This document shows, in pieces, positions 10,901 to 20,289 of a DNA stretch of 64,000 bases. How positions within the stretch are numbered: the stretch's first letter is position 1; each line of letters begins with the position of its first letter. The position numbers and the translations under genes are program-made. The stretch comes from Saturnia japonica (lineage: Eukaryota > Arthropoda > Insecta > Lepidoptera > Saturniidae): contig CM065316.1 of NCBI GenBank assembly GCA_033032175.1, forward strand, positions 1,954,115-2,018,114, in the 5' to 3' direction. Under the pieces are notes generated by a model that had not been told where the DNA came from, ran no database searches, and saw only the letters and a program-made list of their open reading frames with translations.

Positions 10901-13900
10901 CATTCTAAGAGATGGCGCATAAATAAAACCGTTTATTGTTCATCCTATAATATTACCTCAAGCTTGGTGAAGCTTTGAAAGCCTCTATTGGCTCCAAGAC
11001 CCAAAAACCTAAGAGTCTAGTTAGTTCGAAAAAAAAAACCATTCTATAATTATAGGTTATACTATACCTACTTCGACTAAATATACGTACTGCTAAAAAC
11101 TTGAACTTTTGTATTTGTAATATACTGATTTAATATAATTAGTATATTTGAGACTATTTCTCAAGTTTTACCACATTTTAAATGTAATATTAGAATCAAA
11201 TGAAATAAAAGTCAAAAGGTACACAAAAAAGGTTTTATGTAGTTTACATACATAGCTTTTCAAATAACAACAAATATTTAAAAAAAAATGATATGCAAAT
11301 AAAATCAATACCTGGTAATATTATAAATCTTGATACACATAGCTAAAATACAATAACACTATTTTTATGTTCTACACATAATTTTATAACCTATATTACA
11401 ATTTTTACGTTTCGTCATTGCCTATTACGTAATGGGAAACATTGGGAACAGAACGCTGTAAGAAAGTTGTGGGGTGCCAGATGCAGTTCTGTAAACGAGC
11501 AAAAAAAACTCGTACGCTTTTTTACGAGATTTCAACAATAGTGTCTGTCAGCGTCCAATATACAAATCAAAAATACTAATTATAAAACAATATATTATGT
11601 TCATGCACATGACTAGATTCATTGCCTCATCATCAAATGTATCTTTGATCCCCGCTAAGATGATTTTTTTATGACTATCCATAATGGACTAATGATGAAA
11701 TATTGTTTTCTTATTTCTTTTGCACTAATTGAAACAGGTGTAAAAATGTATTTTTATGCAATAGTAGTAGAAGTTCTAGTACGTTTCAGAATTTTACTCT
11801 AATTATTCACAATAATACCCTAATTTAACCCTAATAATTTTACTTAAAAACTACCTTTATTTTCAAACTTTCATATCAACCACAGAATTCTATAGAGATA
11901 TATATATACAGTGTGTATTAAAACCCCCGTGTGTGTTTATATATATATATATTGATTCCCAGTTAACAGCTTCGTAATTTAACATTTCCAGATTCCTTAC
12001 CAATGAGAGGTGGATCAGATAGGTACAGGCACAGGAACCATTACGAGCCATTTTTCGTTACAATCACTGCTACAGCGAAGGTTGGTTCAGTTTTATCGAC
12101 TTTTTCTTCTTTTTCCTACTTTGGCAAATAATCCTGTTATAAAGAATTATTACTGCAATTATCAAAAGAGTATTTTCCTGAAGAACCGGTGATACCGGTA
12201 TATAAAAAATTCCGGTTTCTTAGGCTTTCCTCGTACCGGTTCACATCTCTATCACGAATCACTTTAATAGTACTTTAGTGTAAGGGTGTGGACCAACATT
12301 GGAAAAAACAAGCCAGCCGTAACTCCTAGATTCGTTTTTTTTTTTGTACATGCTTATTTATTTTTTATACTAGTAACGCCCCTCATGGAGACAAACATGA
12401 ACTAAAATGAGTACTTTAAAATTAAACTTGATTTCTCGTTTAAAAACTCTGTGGTGTTATGATAAACGAGTAAAATATCAAATATTGACATTGTCACTCA
12501 ATGAAAAGTGACAGCAAGTTATAAAGTATTCATTGCTTAAATGTCAAACAAAAAATAGTCTATGAATAAAAAGTCGCTGGTCAAATTTCGACCATTGGGC
12601 GACTGCTAGTAATAATAAAAGTACGTAGATTTGGGAAAAAAAAAACTAAAAACACGCTAATATTACGCATTAAAAATGATAAAACATCTCCTGCTTCCAT
12701 CACCAGCCCCTCGTTACCAAGCCCAATCTATTGGACTCGTCGTAACAAATCATATGAGCCTAAACTCGAGGTATTTTGCTAGTAGCCACTGAAGGGTTCC
12801 ACCACCCACCTCCTGGCTCCATCATCAGATTAGCTCCAAGATACCAAATTGTACTTATGTTTTGGAACTACATAATATACTACATACAAAGTTTCATTTT
12901 GATACGACAATCAGAAGTAGGATAAAATTGGCTTCTAAGATTTGATTACATTGTTTGTAAGTTTCTTTTTTGTTAGTAATGTCCCTGATGGTAAGCACAG
13001 CACAATTCAAACACAACGGTGACCACCAAAAGATCTGAATCTGTCGGCGGTCGCCGCTGTCATGCGAAGTGATGTTAATAAAAGTATATTAAAAAAAGAT
13101 AATAAAATCCAGTAATTATCTTCCAGAGCGGCTTCGTGATCTCCTATTTGGAAGTCACAGCTACCGTTGACGCAGCAGGCGAAATCGACTTTCAACTCAT
13201 CCGCGGTCAAACCGGTTCAAGGAATATGGTGTTCCAGTTGGTGTCAAACCACAGCGACTTCCTGTCATACTCGTACTTGGCTTACGGCATCAGGGAGGAG
13301 GAGTATAGAAAGGTGACGGAAGTGTCTATGGGGAATAGGTCAGTTCTGTGCATAGGGTTGGGTTAGGTTGTACCGTGTTTTAGATCAGTCTGTATATATG
13401 ACCAAACACATAAATAATTTTGAATAAATCTTTATAAATTGTGTCAACATGACAGTGATAATCTTCTTCTTCTTCTTCTTCTTCCTAACTTGGCAACCGG
13501 TCCTCTTTAATGAAGACCATTACTGCCATTATCGAGTGAATTATATTATCAAGTGTTATGACGATTCAGTATCCTAACAAGATGGTGGCTCCCTTGTTAG
13601 AACTTTCTAGGGAATTTTTGTGTGATCTCGGAATAAATGCTTTCAGCTTATATTTATAATCCACTTCACTTAAGCACAAAAACCAAACTATATCACGCAA
13701 AACGCCACAATTATTACATAATATAGGGTCAAAAACCTAAGTAAATGAATTAAAAATAACAACCACAACATGTCACTTCAAGATCCCGCCAAAAACTCCA
13801 ACAGTGATAACCGTCAAAAGATTCACCACTCTCGGTAGTCATTTCTAATCTTAGACTGTAAAATTATCTGTAGTCATTTGCCCAGTAAGAATATCAAAAT

Positions 13901-14226
13901 TAATTTTAAGCGAATAAGATAATAATCTTATGGGGAATAACTTCTACCAATAAGATACCAGAAACGATACTGGAATAAAATTCCTATAGAACTAAATTTA
14001 AACTTATTTCAGCGCCATCTAGAGGAATCATGTTTAACAACGAAGGATGTGTAGTTTGCACGCAGAAGTAGTTGCATTCATTTAAATGTTGTAAATTTCA
14101 CGAGATGGCACTATACATTATATTAAAATAGTATAGTTTTCACTTTTACCTCTAGGTGGCAGTCAAAAAGAAACATAAATTTTCAATAACATTTATTTTT
14201 ATTTTTCTTACAGGTCGCAAACATAA
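7990..14226 (+). CDS. Small secreted protein, MBF2 / salivary-peptide-like
   Basis: Exon 1 (7990-8092) encodes a clear signal peptide, MLRYLLILFTVAAASWSY, then QLFETKKFRIGIEYD, and ends in phase 1 at a good donor (GTACGT). Exon 3 (13127-13338) follows TTATCTTCCAG and encodes SGFVISYLEVTATVDAAGEI ... RNMVFQLVSNHSDFLSYSYL ... ending MGN plus two bases, with donor GTCAGT. The terminal exon (14214-14226) gives RSQT and a stop. Exon 1 (phase 1) cannot join exon 3 (phase 0) directly, so a middle exon is needed; a candidate starts at 8470. The pattern of an isoleucine-rich strand, a D/G-rich turn, a GGxG-like loop and an aromatic end (YLAYG) resembles the MBF2 family (PF15868), small secreted insect proteins. 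That assignment is from memory of the family pattern. Introns hold a Helitron, a SINE, a MITE and microsatellites. The exons are solid, the family name less so. Confidence 0.6.
8470..8585 (+). CDS. Candidate middle exon of the MBF2-like gene
   Basis: After a polypyrimidine tract and CCCTGTAG, reading continues in the phase left by exon 1: HQQYTDASKGTFVLKYNSAK and on, open to a stop at 8610. Possible donors in the phase-0 position needed by exon 3 are at 8505 (GTTTTA) and 8586 (GTTCGC). Neither is strong, so the 3' boundary is unsettled. It is GC-richer than its surroundings, as expected for an exon. Confidence 0.45.
8752..9015 (+). mobile_element. Helitron C, copy 1 (intronic)
   Basis: It starts TCTATACTAATATTATAAAG and ends ACAAAGCTAG followed by T. 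The middle includes AAAAACTACTGGACCGATTT. A nearly collinear copy lies at 29063-29333. The element is inserted in the large intron of the MBF2-like gene, in the gene's orientation. Confidence 0.8.
9190..9490. other. GC-richer segment of unknown origin
   Basis: This part of the intron is clearly richer in G and C than its neighbours (for example CGGGCCCTGGCGCC near 9312 and CCGGCCGAACC near 9364). The longest plus frame, 9193-9405, has no recognisable motif. It could be the 5' region of a retrotransposon or an old gene fragment. No splice signals tie it to the surrounding gene. Confidence 0.35.
9832..9953. mobile_element. Short inverted-repeat element, hAT-like ends
   Basis: The ends are GGTGGGCGATTATGAGATTT on the left and, read on minus, GGTGGGCGATTTGAATGATT on the right. 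They continue as imperfect inverted repeats of about 28 bases. The outer AGAGGTGGG-like sequence recalls hAT termini. No clean 8-bp target duplication is seen, so the superfamily is tentative. Confidence 0.5.
10306..10567 (+). mobile_element. SINE S1, copy 2 (complete)
   Basis: The head GCCCCGTTAGCCTAGTGGTC (A box) and GGGTTCGAATCCC (B box) at about the right spacing mark a tRNA-derived Pol III promoter. The body includes GCAGCTCGGAGTTTGGTTTC and GGCGAATTGTGGGTGTAC. The 3' tail is a TTATG repeat at about 10552-10566. Other copies are at 3650 and 27642, both on minus. Confidence 0.85.
10568..11935. other. Long AT-rich intronic stretch
   Basis: No exon or classifiable element is seen. Contents are simple A/T-rich sequence plus an AGATGGCGC motif near 10914. 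Short TA and GT runs occur at 11899-11951. Confidence 0.5.
12184..12256. repeat. ACCGGT-rich short segment
   Basis: Several CCGGT/ACCGGT motifs occur within about 70 bases (GAACCGGTGATACCGGTA, then CGTACCGGTTCACATCTCT). The ending CACATCTCT resembles the outer end of the CCGGAT cluster at 52540-52655 (TTTCATCTCT). It could be the remnant of a hAT-like element end. Confidence 0.35.
12478..12609 (+). mobile_element. Helitron A, copy 3 (5'-truncated)
   Basis: Only the 3' third is present: CATTGTCACTCAATGAAAAG, then AAATAGTCTATGA, then the GGTCAAATTTCGACC palindrome and a CTAG end followed by T. Confidence 0.75.
12990..13068 (-). mobile_element. CR1-like LINE 3'-end fragment
   Basis: GGTAAGCACAGCACAATTCA followed by CACAACGGTGACCACC is antisense to the LINE 3' end at 29900-29960. 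It sits just upstream of coding exon 3 of the MBF2-like gene. Confidence 0.55.
13463..13486. repeat. (CTT)n microsatellite
   Basis: About seven uninterrupted CTT units lie in the last intron of the MBF2-like gene, at the edge of MITE M copy 1. Confidence 0.8.
13485..13812 (-). mobile_element. MITE M, copy 1
   Basis: Read on minus, this is collinear with 15740-16115 and 30440-30755: TTTTTGGCGGGATCTTGAAG, GTTGTGGTT, GGCGTTTTGCGTGATATAG, AGTGGATTATAAATATAAGC, AAGTTCTAACAAGGGAGCC. The other copies have TTTTGGCG-like inverted ends. It is non-coding and lies inside the last intron of the MBF2-like gene. Confidence 0.65.
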
Positions 14227-14589
14227 TAACTCTGCCGATGACGAATAGCGGAACAAAGCACCAATTACATTATTTTACAATGGCGTTATGTAATATTTTA
14301 CTTTATTTACAGTTTGTTACGTTAAAATAAGTCAAATTTTTTTACTTAATTGGTTAATATAGCATGTATTCTAATCTACAAAATAATTAAATTAATATAC
14401 TAACACACTAACTTATGTGTATCATTGTTTTATTCCTTATAAGGGTTTGAAGTACTAAAACTACTCATATTTTTGCAGTGATTAATTGATGCTAACATTT
14501 TTAACGTAATATTAACATTACATTATGGAGTTTCTGGCGGCGATCCTAATCTGTCTTTAATTTATCATTAAAGGTTTAGCGTTGTAGTC

Positions 14590-14883
14590 AAAATCTCACC
14601 TGATCTTAAGTGACGATGTGGCTCAATATGGTAGCACGATACGCCTAATGGAAGACTGGCTCTCAAGTGCAGCTGCCGGAACACACCTATTGGTGTTTAG
14701 CGACACATTTTCAACTTGAGGGTGGTAGCTAGCCAGACGGGTATTAAAAAGCCCTAGCAACATGCTATGGTTTCATCACGATGTTTTCCTTCATTGAAAG
14801 CTCAGGTTCATTGCAGGGATTCGAACTCACGGCGATGGACGCGGAGTCCGTACACACTTCCAACTGAACCATCATTGCCTCAT
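14590..14883 (-). mobile_element. SINE S2, copy 1 (tRNA-derived)
   Basis: On minus it begins GAGGCAATGATGGTTCAGTT (A box) and has GAGTTCGAATCCC (B box). It is followed by the body with ATGAAACCATAGCATG, GGCTAGCTACCACCCTCAAG and GGCAGCTGCACTTGAGAGCC. Related copies are at 40285-40545 (plus), 45567-45700 (plus, truncated) and 48660-48800 (minus, partial). Confidence 0.75.
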
Positions 14884-14969
14884 TGATTTTTTATTTTATT
14901 CATAAAGTTTTCTTATTTGGCCCTATGTAATTTTGGCAGCATTTTAAATGATTTAGTTTGTATTATTGT

Positions 14970-15060
14970 ACACAAGTGAAGTGGATTATAAATAATAACT
15001 AGGAACACGCATTTTAAGTTGCGACAAAAACTACAAGGACGCCATTTTGTTAGAATCACG
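14970..15060 (+). mobile_element. MITE M fragment
   Basis: ACAAGTGAAGTGGATTATAA followed by a GCATTTT...ACAAAAAC and CGCCATTTTGTTAG block matches the centre of MITE M. Confidence 0.45.
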
Positions 15061-15119
15061 TTTGGAGACTAATTAGAAATAGACAAACAAAAATTGGTAA
15101 TTAGAAAAATATTCTATTC

Positions 15120-15470
15120 ACGTGACATTGGCAGATTTGTGGTTGAACACAGTGATCATTAAATAGAACAAAAGAAGAAGAGTATATAACACTACAGAAA
15201 GGAGTACCAATATTAAATATGAAAAAGTATCCGGCAAAAAGCGTCAAATTAGGGTGGCGCTGCGGTAGCAAATCTGTAAATTTTAAAGAGAGCGCCAATT
15301 TCTTATTTTTTAATTTTCGTCTACTTCGACAAATTTTCCCTCCATACTTTCCAATTTTTTTCCGTTTTACAACAGTAAAGACTATAAAATCATGAAAAAG
15401 TATAATTCTCTCTTGATACGCTAGCGCCATCATGGTGGGTTTTGAATTTTAATTTGCTGCTTAGCTGGAC
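15120..15470. repeat. Dispersed repeat N, copy 1
   Basis: GGAGTACCAATATTAAATAT...GAAAAAGTATCCGGC, AAAAGCGTCAAATTAGG, TGCGGTAGCAAATC and TAAATTTTA follow in the same order as at 28025-28250. It is non-coding and of unknown class. Confidence 0.5.
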
Positions 15471-15739
15471 ACATTTTTTACTTGTCCTAAAAATAAAAGG
15501 TTTTCCATTACCTCTTATATCCATGACTACAGAACAGAATAAAACTATCATTTACAAATAAACTCTATCCGTGCGAATTTACAGATTGTAAATAATCTAA
15601 CCGCTCTCATTTAAGTTAAACATATTGTTAATAGATGGCGTTTTGAATAGATTTTCATTATCATCTTCAGATGGCGTTCCTAATGAACAAGTTTTTAATA
15701 AAAGAAATAAACGCATACATTAATTAAAAAGTATCTGTG

Positions 15740-16115
15740 AGGGTGTTTTTGGCGAGATCTTGAAGTGACATGTTGTGGTTAATATTTTTAATTCATTTAG
15801 TTAGGTTTTTAAACTTATATTTTATGTAATATCGGTGGCGTTTTGCGTGATATAGTTTGGTTTTTGTGCAAGTGGATTATAAATATAAACTAAAAGCATG
15901 CATTCTGGGATCCCACAAAAACCCCCTAGAAAGTTCTAACAAGGGAGCCACCATCTTGTTAGACGCCACTTTGTATAAAATACCTATTACCACGAAGGCT
16001 TGAAAACATTGACACTGATAACCCCACTTTGTATATTGGAAAATTTTACGAAGGCTTAATTACATTGGCACTGGCAAGTGCTTTTGCGGCACCAAAACAA
16101 GAAGAAGAAAAACTA
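15740..16115 (+). mobile_element. MITE M, copy 2
   Basis: It starts TTTTTGGCGAGATCTTGAAG and ends near GCGGCACCAAAACAAGAAG, giving short inverted ends built on TTTTGG(C/T)G. The internal GGCGTTTTGCGTGATATAG and AGTGGATTATAAATATAA match copies at 13485 (minus) and 30440 (plus). A direct repeat of the CCACTTTGTATA block occurs inside. Confidence 0.65.
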
Positions 16116-16355
16116 TCTGTGTTTCCTCAATAGTGGGGAACATAAGCTTAAAATGATGAATTGTGATGAACAAATATACTTGACGTTGCCAGGAATAAAC
16201 AGTTTTGAGAAATAATTTATAGGTAGGTAGGTATTCATAATAATAATAATAATTAGTTTCTAGATTTTTAAAGTTAGGTATATACTTTTAACTGTAAATT
16301 TCTTATCTAAATACATTAATAATACTACTGAATTGAATTATATAATACTGTATCA

Positions 16356-19300
16356 CTACAAATGTATAATCTTACTGATTGCGTTAAGATATTTCCCTAA
16401 GAGTCCTGGATCGGTTGCGTTAACTACTGTGCATTTGTCGACGCTAACGCATTCGCCCGTTTCGTCTCTAAGCAGGCCCTTTGCGCAGATACATCCTCCT
16501 AAACAAATCTTCGTACAAATCGGTTCTGGGTCCATGCAGGAAGGCTCGCAGGATCCATTGCATATATCGTAGACTTCGTTTTGGACAAAACATTGCTCTG
16601 AAAATATTCATGATATTGTTTTTGTGAATACGGATGAGTAAGATACCATTGATAAAGTAAAGTACTAATGAGAAATTATAGTTTTTGGAAGACCACTTTA
16701 CTTTAAAAAAGTCATATCGTCTTAGTTACAGAAGAGATGAAGACCAAAAAACTATTTTCAGAAAACTTACGAGCTCTGGTACTTTCGTACTTTTGAGAAT
16801 TTTAGTACAAACGATTAGGCAGGATGAGAAATAGAATTTTAAATGACAGTGCATTAAAAAATCAATATCGTTAAAAATTGTAGTAGCTGGTATTGATTTA
16901 AAGAAATAGAAATAAAATTAATTTAACTGAACAACATAAGGAAATATAAATAATTAAATGTGTAAAAAATAAAAAATAAAACAAATGAAACTCAAAGTAA
17001 GATAAAAAGATACCTATTACCACGAAGGCTATATGCACATTAGTGCATACTGTTATCAAAAATTTAATAAATTTTAATTCCAAATGCAAAATGCGTTGGA
17101 ATACGCACAGAGTATTTATTAAAAGTCCCAACGAATTATAAGTTAAAACTTGAAATACTTAGCCGTACTTAAAATAATAACCGTTTTTATTCACTCACCA
17201 ATAGGACATTTGTCCAACGTAACGCATTTGTTGTTGGCCTCGTCACGAACATATCCCGACTTGCAGAAGCAGCCCATACTGCATGCCAAGCCACAGATCA
17301 GAGCTTCAGGCTGCTTACAAGTCAACGGGCAGGCAGTACCACAAGCTAAGAACTCTTCATTGTCAGCACAAACTGGATTTTTGCCTACAATTAAAAACGT
17401 GAATTTCAAATCAATGCCAGTCTTAACTCTGGTGAAATAAAAACCAATAGTGATACTGATTTGCAAGCAAGGTAAGTTTTTGTAATGTTCGAATGACTTG
17501 ATCATCTGTAGTCAAGCATTCAAAGTTTTTCTCGTTTCTTGCACAACACGTAACCTTTTTCAACCGCATCGTTACTTAATAGTAGGTGTGCAATTTTGGT
17601 TTCATATGATGCCTTAATAAAATTTAAAAAAGAAGATTCAGAATCATCCCTGGTACTTCTCTTCGTCGCATTTCTTTTCGTGGGTCAGACAAATTCTGGT
17701 CGTAATAAACTCTAAGGTTACGCTACGTATCGGTGGTATAAATTACTCTCACAAAACAAAAACAAAAACAAAATAATGAGTTTTAGTAAAAATTCAAAGG
17801 GATATTAAGAATCAATATACTCACTCCCAATACACTGGTCGGCGCTGACGCAGCTCCCATTTTGGTTCCTCAAGTAACCTGATTTACAGAAACACCCTTC
17901 GACGCAATCTTCGGAGCAAATGATAGGGCCTTCAGGATCAGTGCAATTGAATGGACATGCTGAACCGCAAAGGAGGTACTCTTCGTTTGGAGGACATTCC
18001 TCTGGAAAAAGAATCATGGTTGCGTTTTTTATTTCGTTAATAAATAGTTGAGTGATTTTCAATAATTCTGGTATCTTGCCAACTTACAATAAAATGCAAT
18101 GAAGTAGGTTTGTGAAGCGGTTATAAAAAATAACTACACCATATTATTACGTGCTTAATTTCAGGAACTACTGCTACTAATTATAAGAGAGATTTCATTG
18201 TTGATTTCATTACTGTCGTTAAATGAGTAATTAAAAGTCATCCAAATGGAAACTCTTAATAAATCAATCCAATTAATTTTAGTTTTTTATTTGGAATTTT
18301 CTGTAAACTGTATAATGCTATGTAAGTTTTGAAACAACTGCAAAATATGCACAATATTCTAAAATGAATCCTTCAAGAAAAAATGTGTGATCATGCTTGA
18401 AAGATTTGACATTGGAGAATTTACGCCAAATCTAAAAACATTATATAAAAGCGCAAAAGCAAATGGCTCTAAACTGCAGCTACCAGAACATATTTATAGG
18501 TTCTTGGTGACAGATAGATTGAAGGTTTTAGCTATTCAAGTTATAACAAGAACCATTGAACTATGGTAACATAAATATCTTATACCGATCGTACGAATTG
18601 TTGTGTAAGATTCAAAGCAATACTAAGGTATTCTCTAAAAATAATAAATACTATAGAGTTATTATTTTCAGTAAAAGAATGTCCACCTGGTGAAATACAC
18701 AAATCATGCGCTTTCAGAGAAGAATACACTTGTTGGATGTCTGCCGACCAAGAGGAAAGGGTTAGAGAACTGTCAAAAAGGTTGCCTCACTGCAAAGCGG
18801 GATGTTATTGCAAGTAAGTTTGTGAAGAATGTTAAAAATTATAGCTTAGTAAAAATGTTCCTTTTTGATTCTGTTAAGGTATAAACAAAAACGTCATTAA
18901 AAGAAGAGTATCAGAGTTATTGAGAGCCTTGTTCATCAAGATAGTTATATAAAAAGTAAACATACCTTAACCTCACCAAACTCAGCAATTGCAACATTAG
19001 ATTGCACAGTACTCTTCAGTTAGACACCGACTTATAATTAAAATTAATTTTGAGTTAGTTTTACAAATGGTTATACATGGACTAGAAAATTACTGTTATG
19101 GCTGCAATAAATTTGATCGTAAATAAAGTATAATTCAATAGCATCGGTAGAATTTCGACCGATAGGGATCTAGCGAAAGTAGCTGTTGTCATTCCAGCCA
19201 CCAGCAGGATATATTGTGGCTAAATACATTACATGTTGTTCTAAAGTGATTCAATGTAACTGAATTACTTGATCAAATAATTATAAAAATGGACGTAATT

Positions 19301-20266
19301 AGTTAGGTATGCTAAAGAAAATCAATTAAAATTCGCTTTTAAAACATCAAGAGTACTTAAGTTTTTAATTGTTGTGTGTTTTTAATTGTTGTGTTCTATA
19401 TCAAGGGCAGGTATGGTGCGCGCGTATCCTGAAGGTCCGTGCATTCCTGCAGCTGGATGCCGGAACAGAAGACTTGAATCCGTTATAAACAAATTACCTA
19501 AGCAATTCTTTAATTTTTACTTGTAATAAAAATTTAAAAACACGTTCGTTTAAATTTTCTTCTTATTTATTGCTATTAATAATTACACCTGAAGTCCAGT
19601 TACGATCTTACTAAGTCACAAAAGTGACAAATATAGCTACTGCTAAAAGACACCCACAAATGCTTAGCCATTTGTAGCCACAAACTTACATTATGAAAGT
19701 GCTAGCTAACCAAATGAGAAATAAAAATCAAAATCAAGAATATTTTATTCGATTTAGGCCACAAGAAGGCACGTATGAAATAGATGATATAATTATAATA
19801 ATGGCGAGGGTGGTAAGAGAGGTAGTAGACAGAGAAATGTTTTTGGAGATTTCTCTCTTCTTGGGACAGTCCGACTACCTTCGAGTACCTCCACCCTGCA
19901 TAAGATTGCAACCAAATAACCTAGTGTTGTATACCTGCAGTAATTAGGACTTCCAGAACTATTTGGGGAAGGAGGGCTAAATGTCGGATATACACTTGTG
20001 ATACCTCTGTAATCAGTAGTAATCAAGCAAGCCGTATGATTATTTATTATTTTTATTGTATATAAAAAAAACATTACTTTTTGCAGTGAAATGTAAGGAA
20101 CGAGTAATCTCAGATATCCAAAACCAACGACATCTAATTAATTGTAAACAACAAAGAAAAAACAACCAGAAAAAAGCCCTTACTTACCTTTGACTATATA
20201 AATGCCGGCACCCAAAGCCACGAAGAATGCGAAAATCAAAGTGAATTTATCAAAAAACTTGAACAT
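16356..20266 (-). CDS. Secreted protein with three TIL protease-inhibitor domains
   Basis: Four exons join in frame, all through phase-1 introns with consensus sites: 20266-20188, 18001-17825, 17384-17199 and 16597-16356 (684 bases, 227 residues). Exon 1 gives MFKFFDKFTLIFAFFVALGA then GIYIVK, a signal peptide or N-terminal anchor. Each later exon encodes one trypsin-inhibitor-like domain with all ten cysteines: CPPNEEYLLCGSACPFNC..., CADNEEFLACGTACPLTC... and CFVQNEVYDICNGSCEPSC.... By analogy with Ascaris/honeybee-type inhibitors the reactive bond lies between cysteines 5 and 6: C-S-E-D-C (P1 Glu), C-G-L-A-C (P1 Leu) and C-T-K-I-C (P1 Lys). If so, the domains would prefer different proteases, the third being trypsin-like. 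A 24-residue tail with an NAT glycosylation motif follows domain 3. Intron 1 contains another TIL gene on the opposite strand. Confidence 0.88.
18182..18245 (+). promoter_or_regulatory. Putative core promoter of the nested TIL gene
   Basis: TATAAG at 18182-18187 is followed about 27 bases later by TCATTA (18207-18212), an initiator-like site. The start codon is at 18246. This would give a short 5' UTR of about 37 bases. Motif-based inference. Confidence 0.4.
18246..19526 (+). CDS. Single-TIL secreted protein nested antisense in intron 1 of the three-TIL gene
   Basis: Three exons join in frame: 18246-18321 (signal peptide METLNKSIQLILVFYLEFSV then NCIML; donor T|GTAAGT, phase 1), 18672-18813 (after TTATTTTCAG; KECPPGEIHKSCAF..., KRLPHCKAGCYCK; donor AA|GTAAGT) and 19406-19526 (after TATCAAG; AGMVRAYPEGPCIPAAGC, then a basic tail and TAA). 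The product is 112 residues. The domain keeps CPPGE, GCYCKAGMVR and a CIPAAGC ending typical of TIL, but has only eight cysteines. A 20-residue charged stretch (WMSADQEERVRELSKRLPHC) replaces the usual cysteine-bearing reactive loop. It may therefore inhibit differently or not at all. The entry phase of the TIL exon matches the neighbouring gene, consistent with duplication and inversion. AATAAA overlaps the stop codon (19525-19530). I chose the ATG at 18246 because it opens the hydrophobic signal. Confidence 0.78.
19718..19775 (-). mobile_element. CR1/Daphne-like LINE 3' tail fragment
   Basis: AAAATCAAAATCAAGAATAT, then TTTAGGCCACAAGAAGGCAC, is the antisense of the terminal region seen at 24540 and 61365 (GTGCCTTCTTAGG...). 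Only the extreme 3' end is present, as with 5'-truncated insertions. Confidence 0.6.
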
Positions 20267-20289
20267 AATTTACACAATCCTCACAACTA

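Noticed and set aside
14800..14883. Possible minus-strand tRNA
   Set aside because: The B box is good, but the acceptor stem does not close and the sequence is shared with the SINE S2 copies.
15101..15433. 110-codon minus-strand frame
   Set aside because: It lies in dispersed repeat N, is rich in Phe/Lys from AT-rich sequence and has no motif.
18387..18569. 60-codon frame in intron 1 of the nested TIL gene
   Set aside because: It looks mildly protein-like, but has no motif and no splice signals linking it to the TIL exons. The exon-1 to exon-2 join works without it.
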